From contig NW_017265134.1 in the NCBI RefSeq assembly GCF_001638985.1, positions 1,364,001 to 1,428,000 on the forward strand: a stretch of 64,000 nucleotides of DNA, in the 5' to 3' direction. The translations under genes and the position numbers were made by a program. Positions within the stretch are counted from its first letter, which is position 1, and every line of letters starts with the position of its first letter. The stretch is from Phycomyces blakesleeanus NRRL 1555(-). Lineage: Eukaryota > Mucoromycota > Mucoromycetes > Mucorales > Phycomycetaceae. Shown piece by piece: positions 48,502-58,816 of the stretch. The notes under the pieces are model-generated. The model worked only from the letters and a program-made list of their open reading frames with translations, did no database searches and had not been told where the DNA came from.

Positions 48502-49809
48502 ATGCTTTGTCCTGACCAAAAGTATCCATGTGCAATTAATTCAGGCACGACTCCTCATTACAACAGACGAACTAATATTTCACGGCATGCTTCGCGAAAC
48601 TACAGCAAAGAGATTCCGATTTTCAATGGACCCCAACACGAATCAAGCTTTGATTTAAATTCAGTTTTTCATTCCTTGCATCACACTAGTAATCCCCAGA
48701 GTGTCCTGTTCAATGTCAGGAAACTCATTTCTATCAATGGTCTCAAGGAGATACTTATCACACAGCTTGGTGCTGTTGACGCCTTTACCGCAAAGTATAC
48801 AAAGACGCGCGATCTTATTGCCGAAGTTCTATTTGTGGATCCTGCCATTCGACTCAAAGCCATTAAGCTTGGCATTACTGTTCAGAATACACCAATACCT
48901 GCACTTCCTGTGTTCGGCTCAGGGAGCCCGCTTATGAAGATAGATATGTTTGGTATTCCAAACTGCCACCCTGAGACTGATCTTAAGGACTCATTGATTG
49001 AGGCCATAGCACCCTTTGGAAAAGTAGTCTATATTTGCGTATACCGTGATCAGTACGAAATATTTTGTGGAAGGGCATCAGCATATTTGGACACTTCCGC
49101 TTTACAAACCCCTCCGCCCTTGCGCCGCTTCATTGATCTCGGGAAACCATTTGGTGCATCTATTGAGCTACATGCTAAGGAATTACCTATTTTTTGCCGG
49201 TATTGCAAAAAGGATGGCCATACAGTTTCAGAATGTATTCGTCTCCAGAACAAGCTTACCAAAGACCAGCTGGTTAAAAAGACTAGCCAGAATAAAGAAT
49301 ATGATACATCCCCATCTTATCCACTTGCAAAAGAAGTTGAAACAACATTGACAGAGAATATAACCAATTCTATTAAGGACAGAAAGAGCAATGCCGACAT
49401 TACAACGGCCGAAGAAGATATGATCAAAATGAAAGGGGCGTTTGATAAAAAGATATCCAGCATGAAAGCTGCTGAGCCTACTCTAGAACCGATTATCACT
49501 ACAATGCCTGCAAACCATAGAAGAGACAATGATTTGGACTTACTGGAAGTTCAGATTGCAGAACTGATAAACTCCAATAGAAATGTTCCCCAAGCGCCTT
49601 TAAAGCAGGACCTACAGTTTCTGAAACATAGCCATCCCTCTAGTTATGAATATCCTGGCTTTTCTCATGGATGCCAAGATTACATTGAGTCTAGAATTGG
49701 ATTAGATATTCCCGATATTTGCGAAAAAAAATGTTGCACCAAAGATTTTTGTGAACCATCAGAGGCCAATCCGTATTTTCAGAAGAACAACCATGAAATG
49801 AGCATTTGA
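48502..49809 (+). CDS. LINE ORF1/gag-like protein with CCHC zinc knuckle
   Basis: An intact single-exon frame of 435 codons. Residues about 30-130 form a globular region of unknown type. Residues about 133-215 have an RRM-like strand pattern (MKIDMFGIPNC, LKDSLIEAIAPFGKVVYICVY). A C-x2-C-x4-H-x4-C knuckle, CRYCKKDGHTVSEC, sits at residues 232-245. The C-terminal 190 residues are polar and disordered. This arrangement fits nucleic-acid-binding ORF1/gag proteins of non-LTR retrotransposons common in Mucoromycota. No reverse transcriptase follows within 4.8 kb, so the ORF is solitary: a truncated insertion, or a retained (domesticated) copy. Confidence 0.65.
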   Translation: MLCPDQKYPCAINSGTTPHYNRRTNISRHASRNYSKEIPIFNGPQHESSFDLNSVFHSLHHTSNPQSVLFNVRKLISINGLKEILITQLGAVDAFTAKYTKTRDLIAEVLFVDPAIRLKAIKLGITVQNTPIPALPVFGSGSPLMKIDMFGIPNCHPETDLKDSLIEAIAPFGKVVYICVYRDQYEIFCGRASAYLDTSALQTPPPLRRFIDLGKPFGASIELHAKELPIFCRYCKKDGHTVSECIRLQNKLTKDQLVKKTSQNKEYDTSPSYPLAKEVETTLTENITNSIKDRKSNADITTAEEDMIKMKGAFDKKISSMKAAEPTLEPIITTMPANHRRDNDLDLLEVQIAELINSNRNVPQAPLKQDLQFLKHSHPSSYEYPGFSHGCQDYIESRIGLDIPDICEKKCCTKDFCEPSEANPYFQKNNHEMSI

Positions 49810-50602
49810 AACTCTTTCGCTTGATTATCGTCTCCAGAAACTCGTTTAAACTATCTATATTTCTAGCCTATTTTAACTTTATACAATTTACCAGCCAAAA
49901 ACACTATATAATTCTTAATTACCTTGAACCCTTGCTTACCTAAAATTACTTTATATTATTTTGTATTACTCTTATCACTTATTATTTATCGTGTATTATT
50001 CGATAGTCCTAAAGACCACCTTCATGAAGATTTTTTTTATTTATTTTATTTTATTTTATTTTTAAAAAAGATAAATAAATTTAAAGATTTTGTTTTATTC
50101 CTTTGTTTTCCTTTTAATGGTTCTAATTGCAGAATTTTTCTTTTTTAGCTCTAGTCTTCAAATAAACAGCCAAAAAGCATCATTTTGTTAAATATATCAG
50201 ATTGTTTTACTCGGGTAAAAAATATCCTATAAACATTGCTGTAAAATAAGGCTCGAGTCATTGTTTAATATATCTAGTATTGTTTTCTTATATTTATTTC
50301 TTTTAGCGTTCTTTAAAGTCAAGGAAAGATACTTCATGCTATTACTAGGCGTCAGACTGTGAGTAACTTCAATTGAAAACAGTTTGCTCCAAAAAAAAAT
50401 GTAACTATTAGTAAAATATGCTCCAGTAAAACATTGTGCCTGAGATAAAAGCGTGGTGTTTGAATATTTTGTTAATTGTGTGCTCAATAATGTCTACTGA
50501 TGATGAGATATAACCTGTTATTGATTCAGGTTCTTTTATGCAGTACAGATCACATTTCACCTAATTTTTAATATTTTTAATATTTGTTTTATGTGTATCT
50601 TA

Positions 50603-50603
<1 letters not shown>

Positions 50604-50634
<31 letters not shown>
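50604..50634. repeat. (TAG)n trinucleotide repeat
   Basis: About ten TAG/GTA units in a row, in gene-free sequence. Confidence 0.9.
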
Positions 50635-52123
50635 TAAGAAGAATTTATGGCTGTTCTTGTTGGAACAAATGGCATAATAGATGTACACTATGGCTAAGCC
50701 CAACTTTGTATTCCCAGGCTAACATAATACAATACGCTTTACTACAACTTTTAAGTAAACCAAACTCATTGTACTTTCTTTTATATTTTGATTTAGGAGA
50801 AGAATTTTTTTTTGAAACGATAAGATTGACTTCAGAATTCAAATATGATTTGGTTTAGAAAATAAACTTGCTTCAACTTCAAGAAAGCGACATTTTTTTT
50901 AATTCTTTCGAGGTTCATATATGTATTCGCACTCCTTTCCAAAAAAAAAGTTATCAAGTCAATAGATATTTTCGATTACCCAATATCTGATGTTAAAATA
51001 TCGTTCATTCACCGTAATATTTTCATTTTCTTATCCAATTCTTTTTGTACAAGAAAACAAACCAAGAAGTACTAGGCTGGTATTTTGTTCATCACTTTTA
51101 TTAGATTGTAATCCAAAGCTCACACGCACTATGTTATTATACTTGTTTTTTTTTATTTTACAAAAAATAAAAACTATATAATTGCAATACAAAGCAATAA
51201 GCTGGCCTGAATTTCGGAACAAGGACATAACGGGATAATATATTAAATTATTTATTATCTTATTAGCGCTGTTAGTAGTGGGTCTTTACCTCCAAATAAA
51301 TTTGAACTTGAAGAATCTAGTTTTTAGATTTATACGCAGTTCGTAATCTTGTAGATTTTTTTTTTAAAAAAAATATCCAAGAAAGAAAGGAGAAATGATT
51401 TTGACAGAGACTTTATCAACCGACATAATTATCTTTAACTAGTATATTGAATTATCCAAGTATTGCTTCTTAATAAACATAAAAATGTATTCAGGTCTTG
51501 TATGTCCAATTAGACTGTCCAGAATGATCAAAGAAAGGTCTGAATATCTTTTTTTCTTCTAGTGTTGATGCTTTGTCTAGGCGGATTGGAGTAAATGTCA
51601 GTAATACAGAATGTTTGAGAATATTAATTCACGGTGTAATCAATTGTGGCGCGTAGGGCAGCTAGTAGTATTGCATAAAGCACTTTGGGATGATCAAAGT
51701 ACTAAAGAGTGAGTACGTTTTATATACAAGGAATCCTATTAAAATTACTACCCAGTCATAATATAATTGAGTGGTTACAAGAGGCTTAAAATCTAGTGAT
51801 AGTAGAGCATGATCTGATACGTTTATCTTTAATAAAAGCAAAATTATTATTAGGCATGCTTTATACATCCAATTAGTTATTATTTAATTTACTCCAAAAA
51901 ATAATAATCTTGGGATAAGAGTTAGTGAGCCTGATTAAGGTAAATAATGTGCTTTAAATAACCAAGTCATTTCTAATATTCCCATCACTTTGTTATGAAT
52001 TTTACAAGCTAAAATGTTTAAAGAAGAAGAAGAACAAAAAAAGAAAGAAATGAAGAATTAATTAAATTAATTCAAGTCTTGTGCCAAATAGATAATTTCG
52101 CATAGTGTACTAGCAATAAAGAA

Positions 52124-52570
52124 TTTATATTAAAAGGTACACCAATTGACCATTGATGTAATCTTCAGGTGTTGAGTTTCTTTTTGTGTGTAGATCTTTC
52201 TTTTTATCTTTTGAATCCAGTCTGGTAAATGGTGGGATCAAGATCTGTCTGTTGGTGCAAGCCACACTGTAGGGTATTGTGGGATTTACTCTGAGCTTGA
52301 GAGACTGTGAAGGTTTTGTGGTTTGCGGAGGGAGAAAGGACTGGCTTAGACTATACTTTGATTGTTTATGACGTAGAAATGAAAGGTTGAGTTCTTTAAA
52401 CAGGTTGAAGAAGAAGACCCGAGTGTGACACAATCGTCATGTCTTGAGGCATTATAAAACCTGTCAAAAAGAATAAGTTTTGTGTGTTTAAAGAGAGAGA
52501 GAGAGAAAGGGAGTTGAAGATGTCTTGTCTTGAATGGTAACAAATACAAAAATATGTATATAAAAGGGAC
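52124..52570 (-). other. Candidate small gene or transcript on the minus strand
   Basis: On the minus strand a TATA-like GTATATAAAA complement (about 52565-52556) is followed by a CT-rich leader with a (CTCTCT) tract (52510-52495), as seen at real promoters in this window. The first ATG (52451) opens a frame of only 18 codons. A longer overlapping frame without an early ATG (52433-52125, about 100 codons, Ser/Pro/Lys-rich) could be joined by splicing, but I could not find clean splice sites. It could be a noncoding transcript, a short uORF-bearing gene or chance. Confidence 0.2.
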
Positions 52571-54684
52571 TGATTTGTGGAATACAGATTGATGATAAAC
52601 GTGGGCCGGAGATGTGGGAACTCGCAACAATTAAATAGGACGGAGGGCGGATTTAGGAAATTCGATTTTATTAGAGGCTCAAATTATATATACATCTATA
52701 TATTAGAATTATTTGAGTCAAGCCATATTTTATATATATTTATATATTTAAACTCTGGACCTTACTGTGCGATTTGTATGAAAATATCAAGGGTGGAAAA
52801 GGCGGCCGTCTAAACAGCGGTACACAATATATATATAAAAATGAGAAGAGAAGATAGTCATGTCCATACAGGAATACAATCTATTTTTGGAATCCTCGAG
52901 GATTTATTATAGCAACAAAATATGCGTGTGTTCAAGGTACAAAAAGAAACCACACGATGTCTCAAGTGCTTCAAAATATATATACATATATATACATCTT
53001 GATTACAAGCCATATACTAACAATACCATGTAAGCGAAAAAAACAGGATCATAGGAACAGTGCCTATAGCTTATCTTGATAGAACTTTCTCTCTCTCTGC
53101 TGAACAGTCAATATCTTCAAAGACTAGAAGGGATAAGTGTGAAATTTCTAGTCCGATCCTAGATGATCTTCTAGGTCATGCTCTTAATTAAACAAGAACA
53201 AGAACAACATTTAAAGAACTATATAAAGGAAAGATTGGTTGCTACATACAAAGAAAATGAAAGAAAAAGGGTCGACTACTAATAACATAGATAATAGACA
53301 CTGCATGCAATATTTATACATAAAAAAGAAAAGAAAAGGATAATTCTATTACATCTCTTTGGTGATATATTGTTATATGTTTTTGAATAAATAAAAAAAA
53401 AAGTATTTAGTACCGTTACTACGGGTAGATACAAATTGTAATATCCGACATTATTTAAACAGCTATTTTACTTTATTGTATCCAATAAGAGTTCACTCGA
53501 TTGCATTGTCAGATTAGTAGTTATTAGGTAACAAAGATATCTGTACCAAGACCTACAACTCATCATAGTACAATATGCTTTCTACATAGATAAAGGTTTA
53601 TGAACAGCAATTACTAAACAATAAATAAATGAATAGCTAAATAAAAGACAAAGAATGGGAGCTGCATTTATTGGAACAAAATAATGAATTGTAGATAAGA
53701 GATGTCTGTTCTGCAGATTGTAGTATATTCTGAATCTTTTGTTCATTTGACAATAAAATAATTCATGATGGATCTTGTCAATATACATTTTTTTTAGTAT
53801 ATTCCTCTCAACATCCTACCTCTTTACACTTATATATATTATATAGAATAAGTACATTGGTTACTTATAATATTTAGGATACATTCGTTTGTATAGAACT
53901 ATATTTCCATTTAAAGGAATCACTGATTAAAATTGGACTAATATATTACTGTATTTGGGCTGATAAAGTTTTATATATGTAAAAATATATATATACACAC
54001 ATATATATATAAATAAATATTAGTATAAAAAAAAACTTATCTATCTGTAGATAAAGTTAGGACCAGACTATATTTATCTTTCTTGTGTGCAAAGACCAAT
54101 GTATATTTTTGTATAAAATCATATTTAGAGAAGTGCATTCGGCTGTGCAACCAGTGGGCGGATGGAAAAGAAGATATTGCCACAAAGAGTCACACCTTTA
54201 ATCTGTATGTTTAATCTCAAGATCTATAGAATCAAAAGAGTAGTTTTGACGGCCAACATATAACATAATGCAATACAAAGTCCAGCCTTTATTACCAATG
54301 CAAGACACTACATATCTTCTACGAGCTTCATTTGTCTATTACTCTTTACCTTGCTTGCTCGAATAGCGTGTATGTTAAATAGTATGCGATTGGACAAGGC
54401 TTTGTCTTACAGCTATGCTACAAGAACCTTCTTATGGTGTTCCGCCAAAAGAGATTGCGAATCGAGTTTTGAAAGAAAGAAAGAAGAAAAAAAAATCCTC
54501 AAATATTAGATAGCATAAAGACTTGTAAAATATCTATTGATCCCATTACTCCTCGACCCAACTAAGAAATGTAATCCTATAAATAAATATTATCTATATT
54601 TATATATCTAAAAGATGAATATATAATTTAGTATTTTTTTTTTACTATTCTACATTATTATTTTAAAGCTAAAATATATATAAA

Positions 54685-55281
54685 ATGTTCGGAATGAGGT
54701 TCGGATTAGGAGATCAGCAATCAGTTCAGGGAATGATCAATCGTCCAACAATTACCATCATTCTCTCACTTGATTTCCAGATAACAAGTGTGTCTGATGA
54801 GGTAATGGTGTTGTGGGGATTTGAACCAAAGGCTTTTGTGGGTCGTTGTCTATCTGACCTGGTGGCTGAAGATCATGGCAGACTAAGCCATCTTCAGCAC
54901 TGCCTAACAGACCGGACGGATTTGCACACTCGGACCTTTTCTGACCAGCTAGTGTGCTTTGATAAGCAATGGGATGTGGTTATGAGGAGGGAATTGGATA
55001 TGATCGAATCAAAGTGGCGGCAGAGTGCACTTCAATGCTCGTCGCGTAGAGTATCCAGTCCAGCCCTTGTCCTTCCACTGTCTGTGCGCCCCTTGATCTT
55101 GCACGCGTCATCTTGCCATTCCGGCTTATCGCCCGCCACTCTGTCTTCTCGGCCGCTTGCAGCAAATGGAATCCTGAGTGGGTCTAATGCAGGAAGGCCT
55201 CCGCCTCTGGAATCATTGTTGCCTGACAAGCCAAGGCTTTTCTATCCTGCAAGGGATCTAATAAGAAACACCCAAAAATAG
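54685..55281 (+). CDS. PAS-domain-like small protein
   Basis: A single exon of 198 codons. Residues about 20-75 (ITIILSLDFQITSVSDEVMVLWGFEPKAFVGRCLSDLVAEDHG) follow the PAS pattern: a beta strand with 'D....i..s......lGy.p.el.G....dlihpdD'. The remainder is Ser/Pro/Leu-rich with no second domain. PAS domains sense small molecules, redox state or light, or mediate dimerisation. In Mucoromycota many PAS proteins relate to the white-collar blue-light system, but the flavin-binding GRNCRFLQ motif of LOV domains is absent, so light sensing is not supported. The protein ends without a kinase or zinc finger and may be an accessory partner. No introns are visible. Confidence 0.65.
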   Translation: MFGMRFGLGDQQSVQGMINRPTITIILSLDFQITSVSDEVMVLWGFEPKAFVGRCLSDLVAEDHGRLSHLQHCLTDRTDLHTRTFSDQLVCFDKQWDVVMRRELDMIESKWRQSALQCSSRRVSSPALVLPLSVRPLILHASSCHSGLSPATLSSRPLAANGILSGSNAGRPPPLESLLPDKPRLFYPARDLIRNTQK

Positions 55282-55544
55282 AAAAACGGACGATCGTCAA
55301 AGAGACAAGCAAAAAAAAACAAAACCCAAAATCGGAGTTGTATAGTAATCTAGAGAAGCCTATTGGACATAAAATATATTAAAAAGGCGACTGTAAAACT
55401 AAACGCAGATTGGCAGGGCAAGAAAAAAAAATCCAAAAAGTCTGATCCTTTCTTATTTTGTCTGGCTTTTTTTTTCCCTTTTTCCCTTTTGAGGTACGGG
55501 TTGGGTGTGTTACCATGGCTGAGGTTAAGAAAAGGTTTCGCCAG

Positions 55545-55551
55545 TATAAAT
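55545..55551 (+). promoter_or_regulatory. TATA box of the GDP-mannose dehydratase gene
   Basis: TATAAAT lies 75 bp upstream of the ATG at 55620, in a GC-richer context and followed by a CT-rich leader (CTTCCTCTTTCTTC). This is the most canonical core promoter in the window and fits the strong codon bias of the gene. Confidence 0.6.
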
Positions 55552-55619
55552 AACCGTCCTTACCTCCAAAAGTCCCCAACTGAGTCTCTTCCTCTTTCTT
55601 CTTATTTCCCAAGTCCACC

Positions 55620-56905
55620 ATGTCTGAGAGTGTTTACGCCGATGTCAAGATTGCTCGCTCGAGCACAATGTCCCTTGAGGAGTACAGAGCCCGCAAGGTC
55701 GCCCTTATTACTGGTAAGATGACAAGATGACATGATGACATTGGGCAAGATGACAAGATGAGATTGACTTGCTAACATATAAATTTTTGAAAAGGTGTCA
55801 CTGGCCAGGATGGTTCTTATCTCACCGAGTTCCTCCTCAAGAAGGGTTACGAAGTTCACGGTATCATCCGTCGTTCCTCCTCCTTCAACACCGGCCGTAT
55901 CGAGCACATCTACAAGGACTCCCATGAGCAAGGTAAGAATCGAATTTTTTTTTTAAGAAAAATTATCTTTGTTATTGGGTAAAGCAATTTATTTATAATA
56001 TACAAATGTTAGGTGTCAAGTTCTTCCTTCACCACGGTGACATGACCGACTCTACCTGTTTGGTCCACATCATCTCCCAGGTCCAGCCTACTGAGGTCTA
56101 CAACTTGGCTGCCCAGTCCCACGTCAAGGTTTCCTTTGACATGTCCGAGTACACTGGTGATGTTGATGCTCTTGGCACCCTCCGTCTTTTGGATGCTATC
56201 CGTACCAGCGGTTTGACCGATCGCGTCCGTTTCTACCAGGCTTCCACCTCTGAGCTCTACGGTAAGGTTGTCGAGACCCCCCAGAAGGAGACTACTCCTT
56301 TCTACCCTCGTTCCCCTTACGCTGTCGCCAAGCTCTACGGTTACTGGATCGTTGTCAACTACCGCGAGTCTTACGGCATGTACGCCTGTAACGGTATCCT
56401 TTTCAACCACGAGTCCCCCCGCCGTGGACGTACTTTCGTCACCCGCAAGATCTCCCGTGCTGTTGCTGATATTCACTTGGGTCGCCAGGAGTGCCTGTAC
56501 TTGGGTAACATCGATGCCAAGCGTGATTGGGGACACGCCCGCGACTATGTAGAGGGTATGTGGTTGATGCTCCAGCAGGACAAGCCCGAGGACTTTGTTC
56601 TCGCTACCGGTGAGACCCACACTGTCCGTTCTTTCATCGAGAAGTCCTTTGCCGTCACTGGCCGCAAGATTGTCTGGGAGGGTGAAGGTGTCAACGAAAT
56701 CGGTAAGGATGCTGACACCGGCAAGATCCGTGTCCGTATTGACCCCAAGTACTTCCGTCCTGCTGAGGTCGAGCTTCTTTTGGGTGACCCCACCAAGGCA
56801 CACGAGAAGATGGGCTGGAAGCGCAAGGTTACCTACGATGAGTTGGTCACCGAGATGGTTGTTGCTGATATCGAAGGTGGTCTCAAGAACGACACCACCA
56901 ACTAA
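55620..56905 (+). CDS. gmd: GDP-mannose 4,6-dehydratase
   Basis: Three exons, 55620-55713, 55795-55932 and 56013-56905, give 374 residues. The extended-SDR Rossmann motif spans the first junction: [15 protein letters not shown] (GxxGxxG). [14 protein letters not shown] is the family NADP-binding block. The catalytic set is in [10 protein letters not shown] and [15 protein letters not shown] (Tyr-x3-Lys), with [16 protein letters not shown] for substrate. The enzyme turns GDP-mannose into GDP-4-keto-6-deoxymannose, the first step to GDP-L-fucose, used for fucosylated wall glycans in Mucoromycota. It acts in the cytosol. The codons are strongly C-ended, so it is probably highly expressed. A 313-codon antisense frame arises from this codon bias. 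Confidence 0.96.
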
Positions 56906-57461
56906 AAAAAAAGATTCCGTTACCCTCTTCCTTTCAACAAACACACCCAAAAAAAAAGAAGAAGAAGAAGAGAGAGAAGCTTATAGTCTTTTTTTTATAT
57001 ATATATAGCTTTGAATTCTTATTATTACTTTCTTCTCCTCTCTATACATATCCTCGCTGTCTTTTTATCTACCATTTTTTTTTTAAAAAAAAAAACCCCC
57101 CTTGTGTTCTATAGAATTAAACGCATTTCAACCCTTCCAACCAACCATCCATTTCCAACACATTCGCAGAACTCCCTTTTCTTTTAATTTTTCTTTAAAA
57201 ACAAAAAACAAAAAATAAAGAAAAATAAAGCATTTTACAAAAAAACAAAACAATATAAAGAAGTATCCAAAACTTGTAAATGATGCAATTTTTTGTATTT
57301 TATTTTTAATATATATGTGTGTGTGTGTACAAAGTGAAAGAGAACAAGAGAGGGAGAGGAAAGAAAAAAAAAGGAATCCTTATGTGACTGTCCCGTGACT
57401 GGATTCATCCAAGCTATTTCATTGTTAACATACTTTACTCAAGGCTGTGTCCTTTGTTGCG
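56906..57461. other. Intergenic spacer between dehydratase and TFIIB genes
   Basis: About 555 bp with a poly-A/GAA tract after the dehydratase stop, TA and TG repeats (56997-57007, 57311-57328) and A-rich runs. It contains the dehydratase 3' end and the TFIIB promoter. No ORF is supported. Confidence 0.5.
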
Positions 57462-57780
57462 ATGGCCTCTGTAATTCCCTTCCCTCTTCGTGAGCCTCAG
57501 CAGAAAGAAACCAATCAGGCCTTCCAACCAAACCTGAATGTGACCTTAATCTGCCCAGATTGTAGAGTCCAACCACCCCAGATCGTCGAAGAGTTTGCCT
57601 CTGGTGATCTAGTCTGTGGCGATTGTGGTTTAGTCTTGGGTGATCGGATCATCGACACCCGGTCTGAATGGCGTACCTTTGCCAATGATGAAGGCGACGT
57701 ATGTCCCGAATATTTATAGTGAAAAATTAAAGATTATGTAAAGGAAATATAGAATATATTGATATATGTATATACATACA

Positions 57781-57841
<61 letters not shown>

Positions 57842-58657
57842 TAAGATAGATCTCATAATGCATCGCACGTTGAGTAGGATCCTTCTCGTGTCGGTGCCGC
57901 TGCTAATCCTTTGTTGGACGGCAATCAACTCGACACAGTAATCTCCCGTCGGGATGGTGGTACAGGAGCTGCCAAAGATCTCAACAAGGTGCATGGAAGA
58001 GCAACAGCCGTAAAGGGAGAGCGCAACCTTGTACAGGCATACAAGGAGATTAGTGCCATGTGCGATTCTATTTCACTATCCAAGTTAGTCAGTGATACGG
58101 CTAAACAACTGTACAAGCGAGTTGAAGATGAAAAGTTGCTTCGTGGAAAGTCAAGTGATGCCATTATTGCAGCATGTATCTTTATCGCATGCAGACAAGA
58201 AAAGGTTGGGCGCACATTCCGGGAGATATGCGCATTAACTCGCGTGCCAAAGAAAGAAATTGGACGGTGCTACAAGTCATTGCAATCCAAGCTGCAGACA
58301 TCAACAACAATCATGAATTCAGAGGATTTGATGTCTAGATTTTGCTCAAATCTGCAATTGGCCAACTATGTTCAAAAGGCAGGCATTGATCTTGTCAAAC
58401 GTGCCAAGGAGCTGGGTACATTGGCAGGAAAATCGCCTATTTCGGTAGCTGCTGCATGCATCTATCTGGTCTCCTACCTATATCGCCAACCAAAATCCAC
58501 TCGAGACATTGCCCATGTAGCAGGTGTATCAGAAGTTACTATTAAGAGTGCCTACAAAACTCTCTACGCAGAACGAGATAGTCTTATCGATCTGGCTTCC
58601 TTGCGCTCAAAACCTCATGGCGAGAACCTCTCTTTTGAGGATCTTGCTCTCCCTTAG
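57462..58657 (+). CDS. Transcription initiation factor TFIIB
   Basis: Two exons, 57462-57698 and 57878-58657, give 338 residues (yeast Sua7 is about 345). The N-terminal zinc ribbon has C-x2-C...C-x2-C (Cys31, Cys34, Cys52, Cys55), followed by the B-reader/linker region [18 protein letters not shown], a hallmark that contacts the polymerase active-site cleft. Two cyclin-like repeats follow: [34 protein letters not shown] and [36 protein letters not shown] bridges TBP at the promoter and RNA polymerase II. The single intron is interrupted by a large (CATA)n(TA)n microsatellite. The upstream in-frame codon is TTG, so the ATG at 57462 is the start. Confidence 0.95.
57766..57837. repeat. (CATA)n and (TA)n compound microsatellite in the TFIIB intron
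   Basis: About ten CATA units followed by about fourteen TA units, inside the only intron of TFIIB. The intron body is therefore mostly simple repeat. Confidence 0.95.
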
Positions 58658-58816
58658 AATATAGAATCTGTCCCACCATTGCGTAGAATGAATCTTTTTT
58701 AAACCCTTTTTTATTTTACTTTATAAATACGTCATTTCATTTCGCGTCTGTAATTCCTTGTCTTTTTTTTGCTTTATAAACGCTTTGGGATTCATTCCCT
58801 CTTCCCCTAAGTTCGC
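58658..58816. promoter_or_regulatory. Promoter region of the GH35 gene
   Basis: A 159-bp spacer with a TATA-like TTTATAAA at 58773-58780, 37 bp upstream of the ATG at 58817. The upstream TFIIB terminator must overlap this space. Confidence 0.5.

Larger units (their letters stand above)
49810..54684. other. Gene-poor AT-rich region, 4.9 kb
   Basis: No convincing gene apart from one weak minus-strand candidate (listed separately at 52124-52570). It contains a (TAG)n tract at 50604-50634, TA repeats (52682-52750, 53985-54015), poly-T/A runs and many stops in all frames. No reverse transcriptase, integrase or tRNA-like structure was seen downstream of the gag-like ORF. Confidence 0.5.

Noticed and set aside
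56009..56950. 313-codon antisense ORF opposite GDP-mannose dehydratase
   Set aside because: It mirrors the biased codons of the sense gene (C-ended codons leave few antisense stops); it has no recognisable motif and low-complexity Leu/Val/Asp/Gly composition.
57766..57837. Regular repeat that might suggest a CRISPR-like array
   Set aside because: It is a perfect short microsatellite without spacers, inside a eukaryotic intron.
57759..57994. ORFs on both strands in the TFIIB intron and exon border
   Set aside because: They are translations of the (CATA)n/(TA)n repeat and shadow frames of exon 2.
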